64,000 bases of DNA from Clostridium zeae (lineage in GTDB: Bacteria; Bacillota; Clostridia; Clostridiales; Clostridiaceae). This document shows positions 8,719-17,731 of this stretch, piece after piece; positions within the stretch are counted from its first letter, which is position 1, and each line of letters opens with the position of its first letter. The notes below the pieces were generated by a model, which did not search any database, was not told where the DNA came from, and saw only the letters and a list, made by a program, of their open reading frames with translations. The translations under genes were made by a program, and so were the position numbers. Location of the stretch: assembly GCF_017312485.1 (NCBI RefSeq), contig NZ_BMBA01000002.1, positions 554,287 through 618,286 of the forward strand, in the 5' to 3' direction.

Positions 8719-9432
8719 TTATGTTTTAAGCACTGTATTACTGATAACGATTCTATTTTTAACTTTCTCATCGTTAATTATTAGTCCATCTTTAACTTTA
8801 ACTAGTCTTTTTGTGTACATTGCTATATCCGGTTCATGAGTGACCATTATTATAGTAGCCCCTTCTTCATTTAAATCTTGAAATATCTTCATCACCTCTA
8901 AACTAACCTGAGAATCCAAGTTTCCTGTAGGTTCATCAGCCATAATTACTGATGGAGAATTAACTATAGCTCTTGCAATAGCTACCCTTTGTTTTTGTCC
9001 TCCAGATATTTCATTAGGTTTATGCTTTATCCAATTTGTAAGCGAAACTTTCTCTAAAGCTAAAAGCGCTCTACTTGTTCTTTCCTTAGCTGAAATACCA
9101 GCATATATCATAGGTAATTCAACATTTTCAAGTATATTCATCCTAGGTAGAAGATTAAAATTTTGAAAAACAAAACCTATTTCCTTATTTCTTACTCTTG
9201 CTAACTCATTTTCAGCCATATTAGATACATTTTTTCCATTTAGTATATACTTCCCAGCATCTAATCTATCTAAACAACCAAGTATATTCATCAAAGTACT
9301 TTTCCCAGAGCCTGATGGTCCCATAATTGAGGTAAACTCCCCTCTCATTACTTTAAAGCTTACTCCTTTAAGTGCAGTAAAGTTTAACTCTCCAGTTTTA
9401 TAAGTTTTGTATATCTCTGATATCTCAATCAT
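8719..9432 (-). CDS. MacB/LolD-type ABC transporter ATPase
   Basis: 237-residue cytoplasmic ATPase. Walker A GPSGSGKST (38-46), signature ISGGQKQRVAIARA, Walker B VIMADEPTGNLDS and the switch His in MVTHEPD are all intact. The start at 9432 is fixed by AAAGGAGG 5 bp upstream and overlaps the adaptor's stop by 8 bp, a sign of translational coupling. A longer in-frame reading would run 13 codons into the adaptor gene without a better site. Works with the adaptor upstream and permease downstream. Confidence 0.92.
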   Translation of the reverse strand: MIEISEIYKTYKTGELNFTALKGVSFKVMRGEFTSIMGPSGSGKSTLMNILGCLDRLDAGKYILNGKNVSNMAENELARVRNKEIGFVFQNFNLLPRMNILENVELPMIYAGISAKERTSRALLALEKVSLTNWIKHKPNEISGGQKQRVAIARAIVNSPSVIMADEPTGNLDSQVSLEVMKIFQDLNEEGATIIMVTHEPDIAMYTKRLVKVKDGLIINDEKVKNRIVISNTVLKT

Positions 9433-10807
9433 TGGTGCCTCCTTTACCACTAAACTTAACTGTGATTCCATCCCTTATCGTAGTACTTGGATTTAATATT
9501 ATTCTTTCTCCTATATTTATACCGCTAAGTATCTCTGAATTTATCTCAGATTGTATTCCTAGCTTTACTTCTCTTTCAGATACTTTCCTGTTAGCATCTA
9601 CGGTATATACAACATAGCGACCTCCTTTTACAGCTTTTATTGCTTCCATCGGTACTGTAATCACCGAATTTCTCTCAGCAAGTAAAACATCCACATCTAC
9701 ACCAAATTCTGCTTTTAGGCTTTCATCAGATTTATCGAGTTCAATTTCTGTATCCATTGTCACATCACTATTTGTAGTAGCTGCCATCATACCAATTCCA
9801 GTTACTCCTTTTTTACCTGAAGGACTTATAAAAGATATTTTCCCATCATACTCTTTTCCATTACTTCTGATTGTAGCAGTCTGACCCATTTTTACTTTAT
9901 CAATATCTGATTTTCCTAAAGATACAATCACTTTTAAATTTTCTAAATCTTCAATAGTCAATGCTGCTGATGCAGGGTTAACTATACTTCCTATAGTTGC
10001 ATTTAATGCAGTGACAGTTCCGTCAAAATCAGCAATCAAGTTTTCTGGCATATATCTTAGTCTAGAATTAGCTGATTCAAAGGCAATCTTAGCAAGTGCA
10101 ACTGTATTATCCATCTGCTTAAGTTTTTCTTCTGAAATTGGTTGTATGCTATTTTTTTGCGTTTCAAGCGTAGTCAAAGCTTTCGATAACTGCTGCAGCC
10201 CATCTACACTTGAACTACCATCAGTTTGAGCCATTTCGGAAGGTTGCCCATTACTATCCAAAATGTTAGTTGCCTCTTTTGAATACTTTTTTTCCTTATT
10301 TGTTATTTTATCTTTTAATGCACTTACAGTATTTATAAATCCATAACTATTTACTGTATTTTTATCTAACTTAAGTTGCTCTATTTTACTCTTAACAGCT
10401 ACTATTTCACTATCTAAATCATTAATTTTACCGCTTATCTTAGCATTTTGATTTAATAAATCCTGCCTTTGTAAAACTGCACTATCATATTGAAGCTTAG
10501 CTTGCTTAGCAGCATTTTGCATATCCGATGTATCGAAGCTCATTAGAATGTCACCTTTCTTCACTTTATCTCCAATCTTAAAGTTAATACCAGTGACTTT
10601 TAACTGTGAACCGTAATAATCTTTAATATTTTTAGCCTTAACAACTCCTGTGGTGTTTAAATAAGACTTAATATCCTCTTTTGTAACTATTATAGTTTTT
10701 ACAGAAATGTTGTTAGATTTATTCTTTTTAAACTGAAAAAAACTAAAAGCTGTGCCTATTAAAATTATTACTCCAATTAATGTGATTATATTTTTTCTTT
10801 TGTTCAT
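9425..10807 (-). CDS. MacA-like membrane fusion (adaptor) protein of the ABC exporter
   Basis: 460 residues. One membrane anchor at about 8-26 (IITLIGVIILIGTAFSFF), a first lipoyl half near 60-95, a long helical hairpin at about 95-240 (including KISGKINDLDSEIVAVKSKIEQL), the second lipoyl half, then beta-barrel and membrane-proximal domains with MGQTATIRSNGKEYDGKI. In Gram-positives these adaptors cap MacB-like permeases on the outer face. First gene of the three-gene unit, divergent from the ABC-F gene; the AT-rich region between them contains an AATAATATTATCAATA palindrome that may be regulatory. Confidence 0.88.
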   Translation of the reverse strand: MNKRKNIITLIGVIILIGTAFSFFQFKKNKSNNISVKTIIVTKEDIKSYLNTTGVVKAKNIKDYYGSQLKVTGINFKIGDKVKKGDILMSFDTSDMQNAAKQAKLQYDSAVLQRQDLLNQNAKISGKINDLDSEIVAVKSKIEQLKLDKNTVNSYGFINTVSALKDKITNKEKKYSKEATNILDSNGQPSEMAQTDGSSSVDGLQQLSKALTTLETQKNSIQPISEEKLKQMDNTVALAKIAFESANSRLRYMPENLIADFDGTVTALNATIGSIVNPASAALTIEDLENLKVIVSLGKSDIDKVKMGQTATIRSNGKEYDGKISFISPSGKKGVTGIGMMAATTNSDVTMDTEIELDKSDESLKAEFGVDVDVLLAERNSVITVPMEAIKAVKGGRYVVYTVDANRKVSEREVKLGIQSEINSEILSGINIGERIILNPSTTIRDGITVKFSGKGGTND

Positions 10808-11034
10808 ATCTTCTAATGGTTCACTTCCTTTCTTAAGCTTCTTGCCTATTTACAGTATTATTATATATAATAGTTTAAATAATATTATCAATAATATTAT
10901 TTATTTGAATATTTGTGTAAAAGTGATATGGATAGTATAATTAATCGTGTTTGCATGTGTGAAGCAAAATTAAAATCAAGAATTTCATTTTTCTTTCATA
11001 CATTTATAATTGTCAGTATAAAGGAGTTTTATTT

Positions 11035-12960
11035 ATGATAATCTTAAGTTGTAAAAATATAAAAAAAAGTTTTGGTATAGATGAGATTTTAAAAGATGTA
11101 ACTTTTAATATAAATGAAGGCGAAAAAGTTGGACTCATAGGGGCAAACGGTGAAGGAAAATCCACATTATTCCGCATACTTACAAGAGAAGTATCTTATG
11201 ACAGCGGTGAAGTTTTTATAGATAAAAACAGTACTTTGGGATATCTCTCACAGCATCTTGCTTTAGAAAACTTTAATACAATAATGGATGAGATGCTTAC
11301 AGTTTTTTCTGATTTAATGAATCTTGAAAAAAAACTAAAAACCATTGAAGAAAAAATGAATGAACCTTATGACTCATCAAAACAAGAATATCACGATAAG
11401 TTAATTAAGGATTATACTCAAGGTCATGAACTATATGAAAATAGAGGCGGTTATGTTTTTAGAGGAGAAATCTCTAGAGTATTAAAAGGCTTAGGATTTA
11501 CAGAAGAAGACTTCGATAAGCCTATCAATGTTCTTAGTGGTGGTCAAAAGACCAGGGTAGCCCTATGTAAATTACTTTTAATTAAACCAGATTTGCTTTT
11601 ATTAGATGAACCTACTAATCACTTAGATTTAGATGCCATTGAATGGCTTGAAGAATATCTTAAAAACTATAAAGGAACTGTTTTAGTAATATCCCATGAT
11701 AGATTTTTCTTAGACAGTATAACAACACATACCTACGAGCTTATAAATGGCCATATCAACTGTTATAATGCTCCATACACTAAGTATTTAGAACTTAGAA
11801 AGAAAGATTATGATGCAAAATTAAAAGCATTTAACCTACAGCAATCAGAAATTAAAAGGCAAGAAGATATTATAGAAAAATTTCGATCTTTTAATAGAGA
11901 AAAAAGTATACGTGCTGCTGAAAGCAGACAAAAAGCATTAGATAAGATGGAAAAAATTGATGCTCCTGATAGAGAAAAAAATGGAACCCGAATTTCTTTT
12001 CAATCACAAATTAAAAGTGGTAATGACGTAATCCATGTAGAGAATCTGTCCAAAAGATACAGTGATAAATTGCTATTTGAGGATGTTAATTTTGATCTAA
12101 GAAGAGGTGACAAGGTCGCTTTAATAGGTGAAAATGGTAGGGGTAAGACTACACTTTTCAAGATAATAATGGGAGATATAAAATCTGATAGTGGAATCAC
12201 CTACTTAGGGAAAAATGTATTTTTAGGTTACTACGATCAAGAGCAATCTAATTTAAATCTTGATAAAACAGTAATCGATGAAGTTTGGGATGAATTTCCA
12301 AAAATGAGCACTACAGAAATAAGAACAGCTTTAGCTTCTTTCTTATTTTTCAATGAGGATGTATTTAAAAAGATAGAAAACTTAAGTGGTGGAGAACGTT
12401 GCAGGATAAATCTACTTAAGCTTATGCTTTCTAAATCTAATTTTCTATTATTAGATGAGCCAACAAACCACTTGGATATAATGTCAAGAGAAGCCTTAGA
12501 AGAAGCTATCCTTGATTATGATGGTACTTTAATTGTAATTTCACATGATAGATATTTTTTAAACAAGGTTATAAATAAAATATGCGAATTAGAACAGACT
12601 GGAATTAAAGAATATCTAGGAAATTATAGCTATTATACTGAGAAGAAGAAAAATCCTAATAGATATGAGGGCTTAGAAGAAGAACAGCTCGGTAAAACAA
12701 AAACTCAAATCAAAGAAGAAAGAAAAAAGAAAAAGGAAGCTGAAAAATTAGAAAAAGAAAATAGTTTAAAATTGAAAAATTTAGAAAAAAACATCTCTAT
12801 ACTAGAAGAGAAACTATTAAAATTACAAGAAGATTTATGCTTAGAAGAAGTATATTCTAATCCAACAGAGAGCGAAAAGGTTAATAAAGAAATCATATCC
12901 ACTCAAGAAGAAATAGATTGTTTATATGAACAATGGGAAGAACTAGAAGCAAATTCTTAA
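11035..12960 (+). CDS. ABC-F family ATPase (ribosome-associated, duplicated ABC domains)
   Basis: 641 residues with two ABC modules and no membrane segment. Module 1 has Walker A GANGEGKST (36-44), LSGGQKTRVAL and LLLDEPTNHLD; module 2 has GENGRGKTT, LSGGERCRINL and LLLDEPTNHLD. A linker of the ABC-F type joins them (residues about 240-320) and a charged C-terminal coiled coil follows (about 560-640). ABC-F proteins act at the ribosome on stalled translation or confer antibiotic protection; which role applies is not decidable here. AAAGGAG precedes the ATG. It has its own terminator. Confidence 0.9.
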   Translation: MIILSCKNIKKSFGIDEILKDVTFNINEGEKVGLIGANGEGKSTLFRILTREVSYDSGEVFIDKNSTLGYLSQHLALENFNTIMDEMLTVFSDLMNLEKKLKTIEEKMNEPYDSSKQEYHDKLIKDYTQGHELYENRGGYVFRGEISRVLKGLGFTEEDFDKPINVLSGGQKTRVALCKLLLIKPDLLLLDEPTNHLDLDAIEWLEEYLKNYKGTVLVISHDRFFLDSITTHTYELINGHINCYNAPYTKYLELRKKDYDAKLKAFNLQQSEIKRQEDIIEKFRSFNREKSIRAAESRQKALDKMEKIDAPDREKNGTRISFQSQIKSGNDVIHVENLSKRYSDKLLFEDVNFDLRRGDKVALIGENGRGKTTLFKIIMGDIKSDSGITYLGKNVFLGYYDQEQSNLNLDKTVIDEVWDEFPKMSTTEIRTALASFLFFNEDVFKKIENLSGGERCRINLLKLMLSKSNFLLLDEPTNHLDIMSREALEEAILDYDGTLIVISHDRYFLNKVINKICELEQTGIKEYLGNYSYYTEKKKNPNRYEGLEEEQLGKTKTQIKEERKKKKEAEKLEKENSLKLKNLEKNISILEEKLLKLQEDLCLEEVYSNPTESEKVNKEIISTQEEIDCLYEQWEELEANS

Positions 12961-13028
12961 AAATCTTGTAATAACATTAAAATCTATAGATTTAGTAGAT
13001 ATAACAATTTTATATTTTCTTTTACATT

Positions 13029-13075
13029 AAAAATAGGCTCTAGTGGTTTCATACCTCTAGAAGCCTATTTTTCTA
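13029..13075. terminator. Bidirectional terminator between ABC-F gene and dut
   Basis: AAAATAGGCT pairs with AGCCTATTTT, with an inner CTAG/CTAG stem; T-tract on the plus side and A-tract on the other, serving two convergent genes. Confidence 0.85.
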
Positions 13076-13089
13076 TCTATGTACCTTTA

Positions 13090-13581
13090 TTATCTTAACC
13101 CAGTAGACCCAAATCCACCACGGTCACTATTTCCAAAGGATTCCACCTCTTCAAATTCTACTTCTGGCATAACCTCCATTATCCTAAATTGCCCTATTTT
13201 ATCACCAATCTTAATCCAGGTTCCTTCAGATTCCATCTCACACAAAGATTCATTTGACAATGTTTCTGAATATTTTTCTAAGTGCTTACCTTGCAAACAG
13301 TATACGGGCATGTGCCATTGATCATTGTCACCTATATATGTATCATCAACAACTCCAACTGAATTTGTTTGAATTACCCCCCATGTTTTGAATGTTGAAC
13401 TTCTAGGCGCTAGATGAGCTTCCCACCCTTGAGGTAATTCTAATGCAAATCCCAATGGAACCATTGCTCTCTCTCCAACTTTAATAAATATATCTTTATT
13501 CGCATATACGTCAATCCAATTGCCTTTTTCTATTTTTTTTAATTTAGTTGCTCCTTCAAAATATTTAACTCTTATTTTCAT
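13090..13581 (-). CDS. dut: Deoxyuridine 5'-triphosphate nucleotidohydrolase (dUTPase)
   Basis: Hydrolyses dUTP to dUMP, keeping uracil out of DNA and feeding dTMP synthesis. The 163-residue trimeric-type protein shows the five family motifs: MVPLGFALELP, APRSSTF, GVVDDTYIGDNDQW (catalytic Asp), IGQFRIM, and the C-terminal glycine-rich RGGFGSTG arm. It carries a short insertion around 85-105 relative to minimal dUTPases. Monocistronic. Confidence 0.93.
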   Translation of the reverse strand: MKIRVKYFEGATKLKKIEKGNWIDVYANKDIFIKVGERAMVPLGFALELPQGWEAHLAPRSSTFKTWGVIQTNSVGVVDDTYIGDNDQWHMPVYCLQGKHLEKYSETLSNESLCEMESEGTWIKIGDKIGQFRIMEVMPEVEFEEVESFGNSDRGGFGSTGLR

Positions 13582-13751
13582 ACTTAATATTTTCCATCCT
13601 TTTTTATATTGTTTTAATAAAAATATATCACTTATCTATAACTTTTTATTAAGTTACAGATAGTATTCCCCACTAATTATATAAAGCCTTTGTATGTTTT
13701 ATATAATCTTCATAGGTATAGTTTTCTTCAATTATAACAAAAAAAGTGAAA

Positions 13752-13784
13752 ATAGATAAGATGCCTAAGTGGCACCTTATCTAT
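13752..13784 (-). terminator. Terminator of the His-rich protein gene
   Basis: ATAGATAAGATGCC and GGCACCTTATCTAT pair over 14 bp with one G-T position around a 5-nt loop; the minus-strand side continues TTTTCACTTTTTTT. Confidence 0.8.
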
Positions 13785-13801
13785 TTTATAATTTACTCAT
13801 G

Positions 13802-14596
13802 TTATATGAACCAGAATCCGCAGCCACAGAAACCGAATAACAATAATAAAATCCAGAAACCATCAAAGCCAAAACCATCGCAGCAGTTATTTCTAAATCT
13901 GCCACAGTTGTTATCAAAACCTCCACAGCAATTATTAAAGTTGTTACAGCATCTATTTTGATTAAAGTTTGCTAAAACTTCTTTTCTAATTCTGTTAACA
14001 GCTGTAATTTTTCGTTCTCTGTGATTTCTATCTATAGTAACCTGATCGCTTGGAATATAAATTGGATCTCTAAAAACGCATTTATCTATTGGTTGAACTA
14101 CCTTATAAATGCCATCTCTCAATCCTTCAAATATAGCTCTACCATTTCTATCAGTGATTTTTGATGATACAAAACAGAACTTTGTTTCACAACCGCAAGT
14201 GTCTAATCTTAATAGAAAAACTCTTACTCCACTGATTGGTTCACCATCTACGCTGATAAGTCTTGATGTAAATATTATTTTGCCACCTTTTCTTTCATGA
14301 TGATCATCGTGGCAATCATCATGATGCTCATGATGTTCATGATGCTCATGATGTTCATTATGCTCATGATGTTCATTATGCTCATGATGTTCATTATCCT
14401 TACATCCGCTATTACGTTTTTCTTCTCTTATTGTAGCTTCATTAAATTGATCCACGTCAACATCTACATCTACATCAAAATTATTTTCAATGTTCACCTG
14501 ATTATTTGACGCATAATTATTTCCAAGTTCATGATTACCATTTAGCCATTCTAAAGTTTCATTGTTATATAGATTGTCAGAAAATTTCATACCCAC
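13802..14596 (-). CDS. Uncharacterised His-rich, Cys-rich protein with a hydrophobic tail
   Basis: About 264 residues, family not recognised. Order from the start: FSDNLYNNETLEWLNG; an Asp-Val repeat (DVDVDVDVD); a His/Glu repeat of about 35 residues built from HHEHNE and HHE units ending in HHDDCHDDHHE; a beta-sandwich-like region (GEPISGVRVFLLRL to DGIYKVVQP) resembling transthyretin/carboxypeptidase-regulatory folds; then an Asn/Gly/Cys-rich tail with repeated NNCC and CCxGF, closing with a hydrophobic run ILLLLFGFCGCGFWF. The start is GTG at 14596, 7 bp after AAGGAGGGG; ATG at 14590 is the alternative. The tail style is like spore-coat or surface proteins; metal binding through the His block is inferred. 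Confidence 0.65.
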   Translation of the reverse strand: MGMKFSDNLYNNETLEWLNGNHELGNNYASNNQVNIENNFDVDVDVDVDQFNEATIREEKRNSGCKDNEHHEHNEHHEHNEHHEHHEHHEHHDDCHDDHHERKGGKIIFTSRLISVDGEPISGVRVFLLRLDTCGCETKFCFVSSKITDRNGRAIFEGLRDGIYKVVQPIDKCVFRDPIYIPSDQVTIDRNHRERKITAVNRIRKEVLANFNQNRCCNNFNNCCGGFDNNCGRFRNNCCDGFGFDGFWILLLLFGFCGCGFWFI

Positions 14597-14716
14597 AGTG
14601 GTACCCCTCCTTTTCATCCTTCTTCTACATATTATGTAAGAGATACCAGTTATGTGATTAACTTCGACAGTAAGATAAATCATAAGTTTTTGTTTTTAAT
14701 ATAATTTAATATATGA

Positions 14717-14753
14717 AAAAAGACAACCAATGTTGAACATCAGTTGTCTTTTT
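14717..14753 (-). terminator. Terminator of the GH13 amylase gene
   Basis: AAAAAGACAAC pairs with GTTGTCTTTTT around a 15-nt loop, 22 bp beyond the amylase stop, with T-rich sequence following on the minus strand. Confidence 0.8.
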
Positions 14754-14774
14754 GTTGTACTCTAAAATATAATA

Positions 14775-16496
14775 TTAACTTAATTTTAAAATCTTAAATG
14801 ACATTGGATCTAAAACTATTTTACCATCAATCGCTTGCTTTTTATTTTCATATAGATCGTAAGCTACTCCATTAACATCTAATGAATACTCGTACTTTTC
14901 TTCACTGTTATTTATTAAAACAAATACTTTTTCATCCTTATAACTTCTCACAAAACCTAATGCCATTCCATCTTTACATATATTCGTATAATCTCCATAC
15001 ACAAGAGCCTTAGATTTCTTTCTGACATCATTTAAAGCTTTATATAAGTCGAACATATCTAAATCTTGTTTTTCTTTATCCCATATCATACATCTTCTGC
15101 AATCAGGATCATTTTTACCTTCCATTCCGATTTCATCACCATAGTATATATATGGGATTCCAATATATGTGTATTGAAGTGCAATAGCAAGTTTCATCTT
15201 ATTCTTATCGCCTTCACATTCAGTTAAAAATCTAGCAGTATCATGGCTATCTATAAGGTTTAGCAACTGCCTATTCACTGAATTCATATATAAAGCTCTA
15301 CTCTCAGCAAGTATATGATCAAGTTCATCAGCATTCATAACTTTCCTTGCAAAAAAGTCTAAACAACATTCTCTAAAAGGATAGTTCATTATTGAATCTA
15401 GCTGATCTCCTTTTAAGAAAGAACTGGATTCGTGCATTATCTCACCAATTATAAACCCATCTTCCTTAGATTCTTTTACAGCTTTTTTGAAATCTCTCCA
15501 AAAAGCATGATCTACTTCATCACAAACATCTAGTCTCCAACCATCTATTCCGATCTCTTCAATCCAATACTTAGAAACCTTTAATAAATAGTCTTTAACT
15601 TCAGGATTGCTTGTATTCAATTTAGGCATTCTTGAAACCTTATTTGCAAATGTTAAATAATTAACTTCCTTCACATCTACTGGGTATGAGTCAACAAAAT
15701 ACCAATCCTTATATTTTGATTTTTCACCTTTTTCCACCAAGTCCTCAAAAGCAAAGAAATCACTTCCAGAATGGTTATAAACCGCATCTAGAACAACCTT
15801 TATCCCCCTATCATGGCATTTCTTCACCAATTCTCTTAGTGTTTCATTATCTCCAAACTGAGGATCTATTTCATAGTAGTTAGTTGTATCATATTTGTGG
15901 TTAGATCTAGACTTAAATATCGGAGTCATGTAAAGTATATTTACGCCTAAGTCACTAAGATAGTCTACCTTATTAATTATACCTTGTAGATCTCCTCCAA
16001 ACATAGTTTCAGGAGTTACTTTGCCCCCCCAAGGAAGCGTTCCCTTCGGGTCATTATTCTTATCTCCATTGGAGAATCTGTCTGGGAAGATTTGATAAAC
16101 TACCCCTTCTTGTGCCCAATCTACCTCTTTATATAAATCAGCTTTACAAAGAAATGGGAACTGGAACGCATTAGGATTGCTAGGTTTTTTATCAACTAAG
16201 CCTCTTTCATTAAGGTAATATTCATTATCTTCTAAATCTATTAATCCAAAGAAATATCTAAATCTTTTTTCTTCTACTTCAATATCTATTTCATAATAAT
16301 CAAAAAGATCAGAGGTATTTGCTTTTTTCAACTCTATACTATCAAATTCATTTTCCCAATCATATCTATCCTTATAGTAAACAACTACTGATTTCAAATC
16401 GTCTTTTGCAGTTCTAAGTTTTAAATGCAAAGATTTATCTCCTGTACCATAAGCGTAAGGAGCCTCTGTTATATGATGTATTGCATGTTTGTTCAT
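14775..16496 (-). CDS. GH13 maltogenic amylase / cyclomaltodextrinase / neopullulanase type
   Basis: 573-residue cytoplasmic glycoside hydrolase (no signal peptide). An N-terminal beta-sandwich of CBM34 type (about 1-125) precedes the (beta/alpha)8 barrel. The four GH13 regions are present: DAVYNHSG, GWRLDVCDE with the nucleophile Asp, IIGEIMHE with the acid Glu, and LIDSHDTARF with the stabilising Asp. Such enzymes open or shorten maltodextrins and cyclodextrins after import, matching the MalEFG-like importer just upstream on the same strand. The ATG at 16496 is preferred because GAGG lies 8 bp upstream; a GTG three codons earlier is possible. Confidence 0.9.
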   Translation of the reverse strand: MNKHAIHHITEAPYAYGTGDKSLHLKLRTAKDDLKSVVVYYKDRYDWENEFDSIELKKANTSDLFDYYEIDIEVEEKRFRYFFGLIDLEDNEYYLNERGLVDKKPSNPNAFQFPFLCKADLYKEVDWAQEGVVYQIFPDRFSNGDKNNDPKGTLPWGGKVTPETMFGGDLQGIINKVDYLSDLGVNILYMTPIFKSRSNHKYDTTNYYEIDPQFGDNETLRELVKKCHDRGIKVVLDAVYNHSGSDFFAFEDLVEKGEKSKYKDWYFVDSYPVDVKEVNYLTFANKVSRMPKLNTSNPEVKDYLLKVSKYWIEEIGIDGWRLDVCDEVDHAFWRDFKKAVKESKEDGFIIGEIMHESSSFLKGDQLDSIMNYPFRECCLDFFARKVMNADELDHILAESRALYMNSVNRQLLNLIDSHDTARFLTECEGDKNKMKLAIALQYTYIGIPYIYYGDEIGMEGKNDPDCRRCMIWDKEKQDLDMFDLYKALNDVRKKSKALVYGDYTNICKDGMALGFVRSYKDEKVFVLINNSEEKYEYSLDVNGVAYDLYENKKQAIDGKIVLDPMSFKILKLS

Positions 16497-16674
16497 ATGT
16501 TCCACCTCTTATTATAGATTAGTTAGCAATTAGCTATTTAAATATACTTTCTTTATTATTAATAAAGACTATAAAATTTACTGAAGCTAATGCACCAATA
16601 GTGTTATTATTTTTATATAAATTACTATTAATATATCAATTTCAAAGATTAGAATTAAATCTTGCTATATAATT

Positions 16675-16724
16675 AAAATTTTCAAAACCTTATGGATTAT
16701 ACCAATAAAGTTTTGAAAATTTTT
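16675..16724. terminator. Long perfect hairpin between malG-like and amylase genes
   Basis: AAAATTTTCAAAAC and GTTTTGAAAATTTT form a perfect 14-bp stem around a 21-nt loop. It lies downstream of the permease gene and upstream of the amylase, so it may end or attenuate the importer transcript. The flanking DNA at 16500-16674 shows no gene. Confidence 0.6.
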
Positions 16725-16742
16725 AATCAAAAATCATATTAT

Positions 16743-16843
16743 CTATAGATGAATCACTTCATAATCAAATTTATATTTTCAACTTTCCCTCTCAGAATCC
16801 AGGAGAGTTTTGAAAATAGATTTCATATTGAAGCATACCTCTT
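16743..16843 (+). repeat. Repeat family 2, full copy A
   Basis: About 100 bp, closely matching copy B at 26974-27076. It starts CTATAGATGAATCACTTC, has an internal CTCTCagaatccaGGAGAG hairpin, and ends with a partly degraded inverted copy of the start. It abuts the stop of the malG-like gene by 3 bp. Confidence 0.75.
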
Positions 16844-16845
16844 TA

Positions 16846-17730
16846 TTAACCTTTTACTGATCCTGCAACTAGCCCTTGAGCAATAAATTTCTGGCATGCA
16901 GTAAATACTATAGCTATAGGAAGTGATGCCATTACTGATGCAGCTGAGAACTGAGTCCAGTTTGCAGCAAATTGATTTTTTATAAAACTCCTAAGCCCTG
17001 TAGCTATTGTTTGATTTGCTGCATCTTTCATCAATGCAGACGTAAAGATAAATTCTGAGTATGTTCCAATGAATGAAAACAAGAACATAACCACAAGCAT
17101 TGATTTAGTTAAAGGGAGTATTATCTTAACAAACATCTGCCAAGTAGTTGCTCCATCAACATATGCAGCTTCGTCTAAATCCTTAGGAATTCCATCAATA
17201 AATCCCTTAAGTAGCCATATACTATAAGCTGATCCACCTGCAAGTAATATTATAAGAGTCCAGAACTTATCCATAAATTCGAACTTATAAGCAATACCTA
17301 ATATTGCTGGTAGAGCCATTGTTGCTGGAAAATATTGAAGAACAAGTAATGCCATAAGTCCATTTTTTCTGCCTGTAAATCTTACCCTTGCAAAAGCAAA
17401 TGCTGCTGGTAAGGTCATAGCTAATTGAATAAACGCAACCGAAAAGCATAAAACCATTGAATTCTTAAACCATATCAAGAAGTCTGTTTCATTTAATACC
17501 TTAGAGTAATTTCTCAAGGTCCACTCTTTAGGGAAGAATGTAGTTTGTACAAAGGCTTCTCCTGAAGCCATTGATGAAGTTAATACTGCAATGATAGGAA
17601 TCATGGTTACAATAACAACAAACCATATAAATATTCTTCCGATCCAAAGATTTCTCACTTCAGAAGTTCTAAGCTTTTTCTTGTATTTTAGATTAGTTTT
17701 AATATTACTAGATTCTTTAGTAGATAACAT
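16846..17730 (-). CDS. Maltodextrin ABC importer permease, MalG-like
   Basis: 294-residue inner-membrane permease with six predicted helices. The conserved EAA loop reads DEAAYVDGATTWQMFVKIILPL, where the ATPase docks. The start at 17730 follows AAGGAGG by 9 bp and is 1 bp after the upstream permease stop. It forms the transmembrane pair with the MalF-like protein. No MalK/MsmX-type ATPase is encoded here, so a shared ATPase elsewhere in the genome must power it, as is common in Firmicutes. Confidence 0.9.
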   Translation of the reverse strand: MLSTKESSNIKTNLKYKKKLRTSEVRNLWIGRIFIWFVVIVTMIPIIAVLTSSMASGEAFVQTTFFPKEWTLRNYSKVLNETDFLIWFKNSMVLCFSVAFIQLAMTLPAAFAFARVRFTGRKNGLMALLVLQYFPATMALPAILGIAYKFEFMDKFWTLIILLAGGSAYSIWLLKGFIDGIPKDLDEAAYVDGATTWQMFVKIILPLTKSMLVVMFLFSFIGTYSEFIFTSALMKDAANQTIATGLRSFIKNQFAANWTQFSAASVMASLPIAIVFTACQKFIAQGLVAGSVKG

Positions 17731-17731
17731 A

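Noticed and set aside
14297-14509. Met-rich frame opposite the His-rich protein gene
   Set aside because: It is the reverse reading of the CATGATG tandem repeats; no separate ribosome-binding site or plausible protein.
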